56,241 nucleotides of DNA from Myxococcales bacterium (GTDB lineage: Bacteria; Myxococcota; Polyangia; Polyangiales; Polyangiaceae): the NCBI GenBank assembly GCA_003151595.1, contig PLXW01000109.1:1-56241 (forward strand). The letters are read 5' to 3'. Made by a program: the position numbers and the translations under genes. Positions 9,595 to 18,170 of this stretch are shown here, piece by piece (position 1 is the stretch's first letter; each line of letters begins with the position of its first letter). Below the pieces are notes generated by a model that was not told the DNA's origin, did no database searches, and saw only the letters and a list, made by a program, of their open reading frames with translations.

Positions 9595-12500
9595 GCGCCT
9601 GCCTTTGCGAGCTCGCGGTTGATCTTCCAGTCGCCGACGTCGTCGATGATGAAGTCGCCGAGCGCGTCATCGGACCACGCGTTGATGGTATCGAGGATCG
9701 CCGCCGGCATCAGACGATGGTGCTCCGCCATGCTTTTGACCTCGGCGTTGGTCCATGCGTCCTTCATGAGCAAGCTCTCGAGAACGGCGTGGTAGCGAAC
9801 GTCGAGGCCCTTAGCGAGCCTCGCGGTGGCTTCCGATGCGAGCGGGCGACCTGCGAGTACCGTCGGCGCACCAAGAGTTGCGGACGACTCGGGTGCCACA
9901 ATCGGCGCGAAGGACTGCTCCTCGGACTCATCCTCGAAGACTTCGGCGAGCATGGCCGCCACTTCCTTCGTGTCAGCTACGATAGCCTCGATCGCAGCGC
10001 GATCGAGTTGGAAAGACGGCGGTGGCTGGCCGGGTGGTGGCGGGATGGCGACGCCACCCGCACCGCGACCGGCATGCTGGGCCTCCACGGTAGCGTCGCG
10101 CTCGAGACGTGCCCCGGTTCGCACGATGGTGGCTTCAAGGTCGCCCGGAGGGAGCCCAAGGTTCCGGTAGATAGCCCGGAGCGCACTCTCCTCGGATTGG
10201 GCGATCGTGCCGTCTGCAGCAGCGATCGCAACGAGAACAGCCGCGATCTTCGCAAGCTCGCTCGGACTTCGAGTCGCCCGGAGGGACTTCGCAACAGTCC
10301 CGAGGCGCGCGGGATCGCGCGCCATGAGCTGTTTCATGGCTTCCACTCGCACGCGCATCCCATCGTCGAGCGTAAAAAGTTCCGCGAGAAACGAATTCAC
10401 CACATCCTGCTCCTCTCGGGTGAAAACTCCGTCGGCCATCGCGACCGCCATCGCGAGTGAGAGCACCGTGACGATGGCGCCGTAGGTCCTAGGATCGGGA
10501 GCCGCAGCACCGGGGGCCCGCCAAATAAGGACCTCCGTGTCCCAGTCTGCGGCCTTCGAGCGAAGCCGGGGATCGGGTTCGATGGAGTAGCCGACGTCCT
10601 CAGCGCGAGCGGCGACCTTTCTCATTTGCGCTGGCGTCAATTTTTCGCCGCGCGGCGCGCCCACGAGCGCCCCGAGTGGGCCCGCCTGTGTGAGGCGAAA
10701 ACGGTCGAGTACCGGCAACGCTGTGAACATCGCGTCCCATCTGTCCTGATCGGGATGATCGTACTCGGCGCGAAGCTCGACCGGAAGCGCCGACCATGCC
10801 GCAGCATCGAGAGTCGTCGCCCCGCGCTTCTTCGCGCTCGCTTTGCGCAGATCGTCGATGCAATCGTTCCAGACAGAAACAAGCCTGCGGAACTGGCCCG
10901 TGCGGCCGAGGACATCGGGCAGTGCGGCCGAGAGCGACCTCCCAAGCCCAAGGAGGGTGGCGCTCGCGGGGTGGTACTCGACCTTCAGCGGCCGCTTCGC
11001 GGCCTCGAGGACGAGCCCGTCGCCGAAGCTTTCTCGATAGCGAATCGAAAATAGATCGGACAGCTCTACCGCAGACCGTGTGACCACGGTGCCTCTCTTG
11101 GAGTTCTCCATGCCGCGCGCGACGAACGCAGCGTACTCCGCCGGGAGTGGACGCGCGTGCGCTTGATACCAACCCACAATTGCAGGGAGGCTGAATGTGC
11201 TGTCCGAGAGGAGGGGGCGGAAGCTCTCGGCAATGCCGGCTTCGGGCATTTGGAGAAGCTGTTCCTGCCGGCGAAGTGCGGTGAACGCAAGAAAGTCGGA
11301 GGCGTAGTGCCGAAAGGAACGACTCTCGCCGTGAATACCGAGGAGCCGGATGACTTCGGCGCGAGCCAGGTCATGATCTGCGTCGTCGAGAAGCGCGCGC
11401 CGCTCGAGCCCATAGAAAAAGATGAAAGCGTATCCGACGGGAAGGCTCGGATCGGTGCGGCCCGCGGCCATCCAGTCGAGGTATCGGGCGCGTTGATCGG
11501 GATCGGCCTCCGAGTAGCGCGGCCAATAGTGGAGCGGCAGAGCCCTCGATCCATCACCGACACGCAAGCTCGTCACGATTGTGCTTGCGTCTGTGCCGTT
11601 CGACGCACTCGTAGCGACATATGTGAGCGGCATCCTTATCGTTCGCTCCGCGACGGCGAGCGTCTCGGCCGGGCCGAAAAAGCGCGCTGCAGAGGAGGCT
11701 GCGCTGACTGCCGCGCGCGGCGGCGCGCGCAAGAACGGCACCGGCGGAGGGAGAGGCGGCGGGACGGACGAAATTGGTCTCGGTCGCGCGGCAGCGAACG
11801 GATTCGCGTACGTGGGTGGGATATGTGCCTGGTCCGGCGCGGCGGCGGGCAGCCGTGGGGGCGCGGCGCCTTGGGCTGGAGAGAGCTGGCGATCTGGACC
11901 GCCGAGCTCCGCATCCACTGGAGCGCGCGGCCCCACGGCCACGGCCTGCGGTGCGCGAGGCCCGTCTGCCCACCAGGCTGGCTCCGGCGGAGCCCGGGAG
12001 ACCGGAGGATCAATCGGTCCACGCGGTCCGAGGTCGAGGTCCGGCTGCGCGCGCGGGCCCCCCGTCCACCAGGGCGGGGGCGAGGGCGGCGGCGCGGGAT
12101 CGCGGGCGATTCGCGCGAGCTCCTGCAACGCCGTCGCCGCGCTCTGGGTCGCAATGGGATTGCTAGATTGGACGACGATCTGCAGACCCGTACTCGACCG
12201 CAAGGTGAGCTCGCCGTACGCCACAACCGGGAGACGAGGGTTGTTGTTGAACCGGAGATCTGGTCCACCAGACTTGTTCACAAAGCGCCATGTTGTGTCG
12301 ATGACCTGCGTGTCGGTCGGGACACGTCCGTCCTCGATGAATCTTGTTGTCTCGTGAACAGCTATCAGGGAATCATATTGGATCGACGCGTAGCGCTTCT
12401 GCTCGCGCACGAGCAGTCGGTCCGGAAGGAAGAGCATCTGTTGGGGGCCGACCGAGATTGACCAGCAATCGAGATTGACCGCGACACCATCGAGCGAGCC

Positions 12501-13181
12501 AAGCGCGCATCTCGTTGGTGTGCGGCGGATGAGGGAGCCGGCGCCCGCGTGGTACTTGCGGTCTATGGTCGCGTTGGATGCGAACACGTGCCAGAGACTG
12601 GCCGTGCGGGCGAGGGCTTCTCCCGCGACGTTGCAGAGTGCCAGTCTGCCTACGATCTCGTCGTTGTCGACGTCATAGAAGATGCGGGCGGTGCGCCGCT
12701 CTCGGTCCCAACGCTGGACGAAGAAGCCGGCCGTCACGGCCAGCGCTAGGAGGGAGACGAAGGCAAGCGGCGAGCCGATCGCGAGAAGGAGGGTTATCCC
12801 AATCACCCAGAGAAAGACCTTGAACAGGTTCATGCGGCCGGCGCGCGCCTCGATGTCATGCGTCACGGAGTCCGGGGCCGCGCGCGCAAGCATGTCGATC
12901 GGTGCCGTCGCAATGAGCCCCTCCGGGCCCGGACCGGGATGCGCAGTCCAGGGAGCCCCCGGTGGGTGCCGTGACGGCGGCGTGCGCGGAGCGGCGGATC
13001 CATTCGCTTCGTCAAGTTTGGCTCTATAGTAGAATCCGCCCGCGCCGAAGCTCACGTACGTGCCGCGCGGGCCGACGGAGACGCGCGCGCCGCGAACTCC
13101 GGCCGAGAGCGCGATCCCGCTTCGCGAGAAATTGAGTCGCAGCGGGCCGAAGGCGAGGGATCTACGGAACGACAAAGGCAT
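9591..13181 (-). CDS. DUF4236 / TerB-N / TerB / TerB-C membrane protein (Shango SngA-like)
   Basis: A 1196-aa multidomain protein, first gene of the operon. Residues 1-55 are a DUF4236 domain (RRSLAFGPLRLNFSRSGIA, VSVGPRGTYVSFGAGG). Two hydrophobic stretches near 118-160 (LFKVFLWVIGITLLLAIG, then FVSLLALAVTAGFF) should anchor it in the membrane. A Pro-rich, low-complexity linker spans about 360-500. TerB-N follows (HYWPRYSEADPDQRARYLDW, YAFIFFYGLERR). A TerB fold follows, with two acidic repeats VAMADGVFTREEQDVV and IAAADGTIAQSEESAL, the motif thought to bind metal. The last 70 residues are TerB-C (LMKDAWTNAEVKSMAEHHRL). TerB domains are linked to membrane-associated stress and phage sensing; sensing by this protein is inferred. 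AGAGGA lies just upstream of the ATG. Confidence 0.88.
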   Translation of the reverse strand: MPLSFRRSLAFGPLRLNFSRSGIALSAGVRGARVSVGPRGTYVSFGAGGFYYRAKLDEANGSAAPRTPPSRHPPGAPWTAHPGPGPEGLIATAPIDMLARAAPDSVTHDIEARAGRMNLFKVFLWVIGITLLLAIGSPLAFVSLLALAVTAGFFVQRWDRERRTARIFYDVDNDEIVGRLALCNVAGEALARTASLWHVFASNATIDRKYHAGAGSLIRRTPTRCALGSLDGVAVNLDCWSISVGPQQMLFLPDRLLVREQKRYASIQYDSLIAVHETTRFIEDGRVPTDTQVIDTTWRFVNKSGGPDLRFNNNPRLPVVAYGELTLRSSTGLQIVVQSSNPIATQSAATALQELARIARDPAPPPSPPPWWTGGPRAQPDLDLGPRGPIDPPVSRAPPEPAWWADGPRAPQAVAVGPRAPVDAELGGPDRQLSPAQGAAPPRLPAAAPDQAHIPPTYANPFAAARPRPISSVPPPLPPPVPFLRAPPRAAVSAASSAARFFGPAETLAVAERTIRMPLTYVATSASNGTDASTIVTSLRVGDGSRALPLHYWPRYSEADPDQRARYLDWMAAGRTDPSLPVGYAFIFFYGLERRALLDDADHDLARAEVIRLLGIHGESRSFRHYASDFLAFTALRRQEQLLQMPEAGIAESFRPLLSDSTFSLPAIVGWYQAHARPLPAEYAAFVARGMENSKRGTVVTRSAVELSDLFSIRYRESFGDGLVLEAAKRPLKVEYHPASATLLGLGRSLSAALPDVLGRTGQFRRLVSVWNDCIDDLRKASAKKRGATTLDAAAWSALPVELRAEYDHPDQDRWDAMFTALPVLDRFRLTQAGPLGALVGAPRGEKLTPAQMRKVAARAEDVGYSIEPDPRLRSKAADWDTEVLIWRAPGAAAPDPRTYGAIVTVLSLAMAVAMADGVFTREEQDVVNSFLAELFTLDDGMRVRVEAMKQLMARDPARLGTVAKSLRATRSPSELAKIAAVLVAIAAADGTIAQSEESALRAIYRNLGLPPGDLEATIVRTGARLERDATVEAQHAGRGAGGVAIPPPPGQPPPSFQLDRAAIEAIVADTKEVAAMLAEVFEDESEEQSFAPIVAPESSATLGAPTVLAGRPLASEATARLAKGLDVRYHAVLESLLMKDAWTNAEVKSMAEHHRLMPAAILDTINAWSDDALGDFIIDDVGDWKINRELAKAGA

Positions 13182-13877
13182 GCGTCCTCTAGAAAGGACT
13201 CGGGAACTGTCGATGGCGGAGGTGCATCGTCTGCACCTGGCCCGACCGCGTGAGGACTATGCCCTGGGTGTGCGCCGTGACGCTGCTTCGAGGACTGCTC
13301 GCGCCGGCGGGTTGGTCATGACCTTGGAGCTGTCGCACGGGAGCCCCCCTGGGCCACTCTGACACCGTCAAGAGCGAAGCGATCGGGGATCATATCGGAA
13401 GGCCGTCCCTCGCAGCGGGCGATCCACAGCGAGCGCCTCTTGGCCGCCGACCGTCGGAGATGCCGTCGCTTGGGAGATGCCGTCGCGTGCGGTCAATGTC
13501 GCATTCTCACCCACATCCAACAGCCCGATCAGTCCTCTATCAAACGCCGTCGGTAGCATCCGTGCCGCACCCTCACCCTGGGCGATCCTGGACAGATCAA
13601 GACGGCGGCGTTTCGGGGGCCATCTCGCCCCGAACGAGCACCGCGCGCGGCCCCGACGCGGCCCCCTCCACGGAGACTGAACCGGCGCCTATTGGACGTG
13701 GTATCCATGCGTTCGCAAGCGCTAGCGCGATCGCCGTTCACGGGCACCTCGAGGCGAGAGGCCGATGATACGATCATCGATCGCACGTTCGAGTCGAGGG
13801 CCGAGCTCACCTATGCGCGGGAACGGATCGAGAGGCTATCGCTTGGGTCACCAGATGAATCATGGGGAGAGCATGCA
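13182..13877. promoter_or_regulatory. Divergent control region between the TerB operon and the TerY-P triad
   Basis: A 696-bp gap between two operons that point away from each other, with no convincing gene. It contains the inverted repeat AGGTGCA-N5-TGCACCT (13220-13238) and a shorter one, GTCCT-N6-AGGAC (13184-13199), directly before the TerB start; either could be an operator. An in-frame upstream extension of the vWA gene (from 13692) covers the last 186 bp but looks non-coding. I could not place a clear -35/-10 pair. Confidence 0.4.
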
Positions 13878-14717
13878 ATGGCATATGTAGCGGAGATCAG
13901 TCGGACGAATCCTACGTGCCTGCTGTTCCTGATCGATCAGTCTGGATCGATGGCCGACCCGTTCGGCGGGGGGGATTCCCAGAAGAAGAAGGCGGAGGGA
14001 GTTGCGGACGCGACGAATCGCCTACTCCAGAGCCTCGTGCTGAAGTGTGCGAAGGAGGAGGGCATCCGGGACTACTTCCACGTCGGCGTCCTCGGGTACG
14101 GCGCGCACGTCACGTCGGCCTTTACCGGAGCCCTCGCAGGCAAGGAGCTCGTGCCGATCAGCGAGGTCGGGAACTCGCCCGCTCGCCTTGAGGAGCGTAC
14201 ACGCGAGCGGGAGGACGGCGCGGGCGGGATTGTGAAGGAAAAGACGCGCTTTCCGATCTGGTTTGAACCTTTGGCGAACGGTGGCACTCCAATGTCGCAA
14301 GCGCTCCATCGCGCGAGAGATATCGTAGAAGGTTGGCTGCGCCAGCATCCAGACTGCTTCCCCCCAATCGTCGTGAACATCACCGATGGTGAATCTACGG
14401 ATGGCGATCCGAGCGGCTCGGCGAGCGCGCTGCGCCAACTACGAAGCAGCGATGGCGACGTGCTCCTTCTCAACGCCCATCTCTCCTCGAGCCGCGCCGC
14501 CGCGATCGCTTTCCCTGATACCGAAGCAGCGCTACCGGATCAATTCGCAAGGCTACTCTTCGGAATGTCTAGTGTTCTCACTCCCGCGATGCGGGCCGCG
14601 GCTCAGCAGGAGGGTAACAGCATCTCCGACGCGACTCGCGGATTTGTCTTCAACGCTGACCTCGTCTCGGTCATCAAATTCTTGGACATCGGAACGCGAC
14701 CGAGCAACCTCAGGTAG
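13878..14717 (+). CDS. TerY-like von Willebrand A domain protein
   Basis: A 279-aa vWA protein. Its metal-ion-dependent adhesion site is complete: DQSGS (in LFLIDQSGSMADPF, about residues 22-26), the Thr in GGTPMSQAL and the Asp in NITDGEST. This is the TerY type found next to a PP2C phosphatase and a kinase, the TerY-P triad described by comparative genomics. I chose ATG 13878 because GGGGAGAG sits at the right distance upstream and family similarity begins there; an open frame from 13692 adds 62 unlike residues. The next gene starts 11 bp after the stop. Role inferred: scaffold or phospho-target sensing the state of the TerB DNA-processing complex. Confidence 0.88.
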   Translation: MAYVAEISRTNPTCLLFLIDQSGSMADPFGGGDSQKKKAEGVADATNRLLQSLVLKCAKEEGIRDYFHVGVLGYGAHVTSAFTGALAGKELVPISEVGNSPARLEERTREREDGAGGIVKEKTRFPIWFEPLANGGTPMSQALHRARDIVEGWLRQHPDCFPPIVVNITDGESTDGDPSGSASALRQLRSSDGDVLLLNAHLSSSRAAAIAFPDTEAALPDQFARLLFGMSSVLTPAMRAAAQQEGNSISDATRGFVFNADLVSVIKFLDIGTRPSNLR

Positions 14718-14728
14718 GCTCGAGCGCC

Positions 14729-15487
14729 GTGGACACCAATGCCGAAGCCTTCTGGATCCAGAAGGCAGGAAGCAGCGCTGATGAGTACGAAGACGCGTTC
14801 TTCCCCGACGTACTCGCAACCACGCCGCAGCCGTGTTCCCGTGTCGCGGTCGCTGACGGCGCAACGGAAAGTTCGTTTTCGGGGATATGGGCTCGGCTGC
14901 TCGTCAAGGGCTTTGTCGACCACGGTTCGGGCGACGACGACATTGATGCCCTCCTCGCAGAGGTTCAGCCGCAGTGGGCCGAGCGGGTCGGCCATCGCGA
15001 ACTTCCCTGGTATGCCGAGGAGAAGGCTCAAGCGGGCGCGTTCTCATCGTTGCTCGGGCTCACGCTTCGCGGGGGATTCGGGACAGAGGAACCACTCCGC
15101 TGGCGGGCTGCCGCGGTCGGCGACTCCTGCCTCATCCAAGTCCGTGGCGAGAGCGTTATTACCAGATTTCCGCTCGAGCATTCTTCTCAATTCGATTCCG
15201 CGCCCTTGCTACTGCCTAGTCGTCCCATCCACAATGCGAGTGTTCGGGAGCGTGTTCTCACCGCGCATGGGCACGCTCAGTGCGACGACAGCTTCTATCT
15301 CATGACCGATGCGCTCGCGCGCTGGTTCATGAGCGAGGACGAGAGTGCCAAACGACCATGGCAAGTTCTGCGTGATCTAAATACGCAAGATCAACGCGAG
15401 TCATTCGTCGAGATGATCGAGCGCTTGCGCGCTGTACATGAGATCAAGAACGACGACTGCACGCTGGTACGATTGGACATTTTTTAG
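14729..15487 (+). CDS. PP2C-family serine/threonine phosphatase (TerY-P triad)
   Basis: A 252-aa PP2C-fold phosphatase starting at GTG. The metal-binding motifs are visible: VAVADGATES (Asp-Gly), AAAVGDSCLIQV (GDS), YLMTDALARWF (TDAL, Asp) and KNDDCTLVRLD (final Asp). It is shorter and more divergent than housekeeping PP2C, as expected for triad members. It should remove phosphates placed by the kinase encoded 11 bp downstream, probably on the vWA protein or on the TerB complex (inference). All three genes are tightly spaced and should share one transcript. Confidence 0.86.
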   Translation: MDTNAEAFWIQKAGSSADEYEDAFFPDVLATTPQPCSRVAVADGATESSFSGIWARLLVKGFVDHGSGDDDIDALLAEVQPQWAERVGHRELPWYAEEKAQAGAFSSLLGLTLRGGFGTEEPLRWRAAAVGDSCLIQVRGESVITRFPLEHSSQFDSAPLLLPSRPIHNASVRERVLTAHGHAQCDDSFYLMTDALARWFMSEDESAKRPWQVLRDLNTQDQRESFVEMIERLRAVHEIKNDDCTLVRLDIF

Positions 15488-15498
15488 ACGACGCCACA

Positions 15499-17793
15499 AT
15501 GTCGTTACCGACAGATCTCGACTACCAGGAGGCGATTCAAAATCCGAGGTCGGTATTTGCCGACCAAGAACTGCAGGACGGACAGCCCGAGCTCATAAGT
15601 CCCGCCCTTCCGCTACCGAAACCGAGGACCGGGAATTTCGCCGTCGCATTTCGAATGAACTGCGGCCAAAAGTCCTGGGCGGTGAAGTGCTTTACGCGAG
15701 CACTCCATCCCGATCTGCAATCTCGATACATGGAGATTAGCAAACACCTAGATTCGACCGGCTCGCCGTACGCTGTCGGGTTCACTTTCTTGCCGCATGG
15801 GATCAGGGTTCATTCGCACTGGTATCCTATCTTGAAGATGGCGTGGCTCGATGGTGAGCTGCTCTCGAAATACATCGAACGGAATATTACCAATCATGCC
15901 GCGCTCGTCAGCCTCGCGACAAAATGGATCGAGATGCTTCGGGCGTTGCAGGGGGCCGGTATTGCCCACGGGGATCTGCAGCACGGCAATGTGGTCGTGG
16001 TTGGTGGATGTCTCCGGCTCATCGACTACGACGGAATGTTCGTGCCGGGCCTCACCGGAAGACCGAGTCACGAGAAAGGGCATCAGAACTATCAACATCC
16101 ACAGCGCGGTGCCGAATTCGGTCCTGGGTTGGATAATTTTTCGGCGTGGGTAATATTTGTCTCAATTCTGGCCGTGGCCTACGAGCCGAAGCTGTGGGCC
16201 CGGTTCAACGGCGGAGACGAGTGTCTTTTATTCCGGAAGTCCGACTTCACAGATCCGGACAAGTCGAAGGTGATCCAGTCCTTGCTAGGCTCCAAGGAGC
16301 AGCGACTGCAGGCACTCGGATCGTTATTTCGTAACATCACCTACATGGCGCCGGAGCAAGTGCCTTCTCTCGATGGGCAGTTCGTGGCGTCCGTGCCGCT
16401 CGAGGCCGCGCCGCGGGCGATTCCCGATTGGATTGGTGACCATCTCGGCAACGTGGCAAGCCAGTCGCGAGCGTCGGCGACGCAGGTGCCTGCCGCCCGG
16501 TCCGATGGCATTGAGTTAGACATGTCGGCGTGGATGCTCGAGTTTATTGAGTCGTCGCCATCCGAGCGGGCAATATTCTCGTCACCGCCCGATAGAGAAC
16601 GTGTGGCTGCCGCTCTCTCGATGATGGTCGTTGGACTTATTGGGTTCGGAGTGGCGAACGGGAACGCCCCAACGCTACTCTTGGCGTGTTTCCCAGGCAT
16701 CCTGCTGGCGAACGTTGTCTTCTGGCTGATTCGGTATCGTCAGGACGAGGCGGTGCAGCAACGCGGCGAGCGCCTGCGCAGACTTGCGGAAGTCGAGAAC
16801 GAGATCGCTCAGTCTGACGCCCGAATCAGAAATCTCGATAGTGAGCGACGTCGCTTCGAGGCTGCCTCGCTCGAGGAGGTGGAGACGTTCCGCAAGAAGT
16901 ACGAGGCGGTCGCCAAGAGGCAGGCGGTGGAGATAGAGAGCCCGCGTCGAGACTATCGAGTAGAAAGTGACCGCCTGAAGACTGAGCGCGCGGCTACCGA
17001 TCAGCGCGAAACATCGAGGCTTCGACAAGTTCAGAACGACTCAGGCGCCAAGCTCGCGGCCCTCAATCAGCAGATCGCGACCTCGATTCAAGCAGAGTCG
17101 GCGGAGCTCGCGAAGGCTCTCATCGTGCTTCAGCAGGAGTTCGTCGACGCCGCGCTGCGTACGGCGACGATCGACCGTGCGGACATCCCTGGAGTGAAGG
17201 ATGCACTTAAGGCAAACTTGCGCGCGAACGGGATTTATTCGGCGGCCGATGCTCAGCGGATTAACTATGTGAAGGTTACGGGGATAGGGGACAAGAAGCG
17301 CTTCGGGATTCTCGCCTGGCGACATTCAGTGGAAACGCAAGCGCGCACGAGAATGCCGACGACTTTGCCTTGGGGGGTAGCGTCTGCGATTCAGTCCGCG
17401 CATCAGGGGCATCGCAGGGTCCTCGAGAGTGACCGCGACCGCACGCAGCAGAGGAATTCGGATGACAGAAGGGCAGCGCAAGCCCAGGCAACCGTCGAGA
17501 GAGAGGCGCTCCTAACGCAGGAGGGGATTGCGAAGAACCAGTTGGATCGCGCGGAGGCGGCGATAGTCGCGCGGTACGCTCACGAGTTTACGAGAGCCAC
17601 CGAGGAGGCGGCGGCAGCGACTGCTGTTGCAAAGGTTCGCAGCGATGACTTCGAGCGCCGCGTTCAGGAGATGCGGAAGGCGACCTTCGGTATCAAGTGG
17701 AGGCGCGAGCGGGTGCGACGTGAGGCCGCCGCCTTCGAAAGGGTGCGTTTCCGCAGGTATCTCCGGCGTATCGTTCCCGGAATGGGCGAATGA
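15499..17793 (+). CDS. Atypical Ser/Thr kinase with TM pair, coiled coil and helix-hairpin-helix domain (TerY-P triad)
   Basis: A 764-aa protein. The N-terminal kinase domain has a candidate ATP-binding Lys in SWAVKCF, the catalytic loop HGDLQHGNVVV (about 157) and LIDYDGMFVPGL (about 174) in place of DFG, typical of this divergent family. Near residues 371-412 are two hydrophobic segments (MMVVGLIGFGVANG, LLLACFPGILLANVVFWLI). A long Glu/Arg/Gln-rich coiled coil follows (about 415-570). A helix-hairpin-helix-like segment, YVKVTGIGDKKRFGILAWR, lies near 595, then more coiled coil. The HhH part suggests contact with DNA or with the helicases, linking phosphorylation to DNA processing (inference). 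It forms the TerY-P triad with the two genes upstream. Confidence 0.86.
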   Translation: MSLPTDLDYQEAIQNPRSVFADQELQDGQPELISPALPLPKPRTGNFAVAFRMNCGQKSWAVKCFTRALHPDLQSRYMEISKHLDSTGSPYAVGFTFLPHGIRVHSHWYPILKMAWLDGELLSKYIERNITNHAALVSLATKWIEMLRALQGAGIAHGDLQHGNVVVVGGCLRLIDYDGMFVPGLTGRPSHEKGHQNYQHPQRGAEFGPGLDNFSAWVIFVSILAVAYEPKLWARFNGGDECLLFRKSDFTDPDKSKVIQSLLGSKEQRLQALGSLFRNITYMAPEQVPSLDGQFVASVPLEAAPRAIPDWIGDHLGNVASQSRASATQVPAARSDGIELDMSAWMLEFIESSPSERAIFSSPPDRERVAAALSMMVVGLIGFGVANGNAPTLLLACFPGILLANVVFWLIRYRQDEAVQQRGERLRRLAEVENEIAQSDARIRNLDSERRRFEAASLEEVETFRKKYEAVAKRQAVEIESPRRDYRVESDRLKTERAATDQRETSRLRQVQNDSGAKLAALNQQIATSIQAESAELAKALIVLQQEFVDAALRTATIDRADIPGVKDALKANLRANGIYSAADAQRINYVKVTGIGDKKRFGILAWRHSVETQARTRMPTTLPWGVASAIQSAHQGHRRVLESDRDRTQQRNSDDRRAAQAQATVEREALLTQEGIAKNQLDRAEAAIVARYAHEFTRATEEAAAATAVAKVRSDDFERRVQEMRKATFGIKWRRERVRREAAAFERVRFRRYLRRIVPGMGE

Positions 17794-18170
17794 CCTTGGA
17801 GCGGGGTCATTCCGGGCGAGGCGTCGGTCCTGGGCCACCGGCCTTCCGCAACGTCCCGGTGCGCGCGACGGGGCCCTGTTCTCCGGAGGCACGATCCGGG
17901 TGGGGCAGTACTTCCGGTTTTCGTGCGCGTGGTCCCGTTGGCCCGCCGCGAGCGGGTGCCCAGCCCGCTCCATCCGGGGACTTTCTCGAGCAGTCCGGGG
18001 TCGCCCCGGCCGTTGGCCGCGGTTGGCCGTGGCCCCGGAGGGGGGGGCCGCAGCGGCCCGAGGGTCCTCTCCTCTACACGTGGTCCCGAGGTGCGGGCCC
18101 GCGACCCCGGGTCGGACCGACGGGTACCGTGCTCGCGCCGCCGCTCGGGCGCCGACGGTACACTGTCGAG
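17794..18170. other. Apparent non-coding gap with a leaderless-type -10 box
   Basis: These 377 bp are open in the frame of the next gene, but the translation is Pro/Gly/Arg-rich with no domain and does not look coding. TACACT at 18159-18164 lies exactly 6 bp before the GTG at 18171, which places a transcription start on the start codon. That is the reason for starting the next gene there. No -35 box is obvious. Confidence 0.4.

Noticed and set aside
11157..12461. 434-aa plus-strand open frame inside the TerB gene
   Set aside because: Antisense to the Pro-rich and TerB-N regions; no domain and no start signal.
13692..13877. 62-residue N-terminal extension of the vWA protein
   Set aside because: No family similarity, and a strong GGGGAGAG ribosome-binding site lies before ATG 13878.
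17790..18170. N-terminal extension of the PLD-like gene, coupled to the kinase stop by ATGA
   Set aside because: 127 Pro/Gly/Arg-rich residues with no fold, and a well-placed -10 box before GTG 18171. The ATGA overlap may be chance, so this is a judgement, not a certainty.
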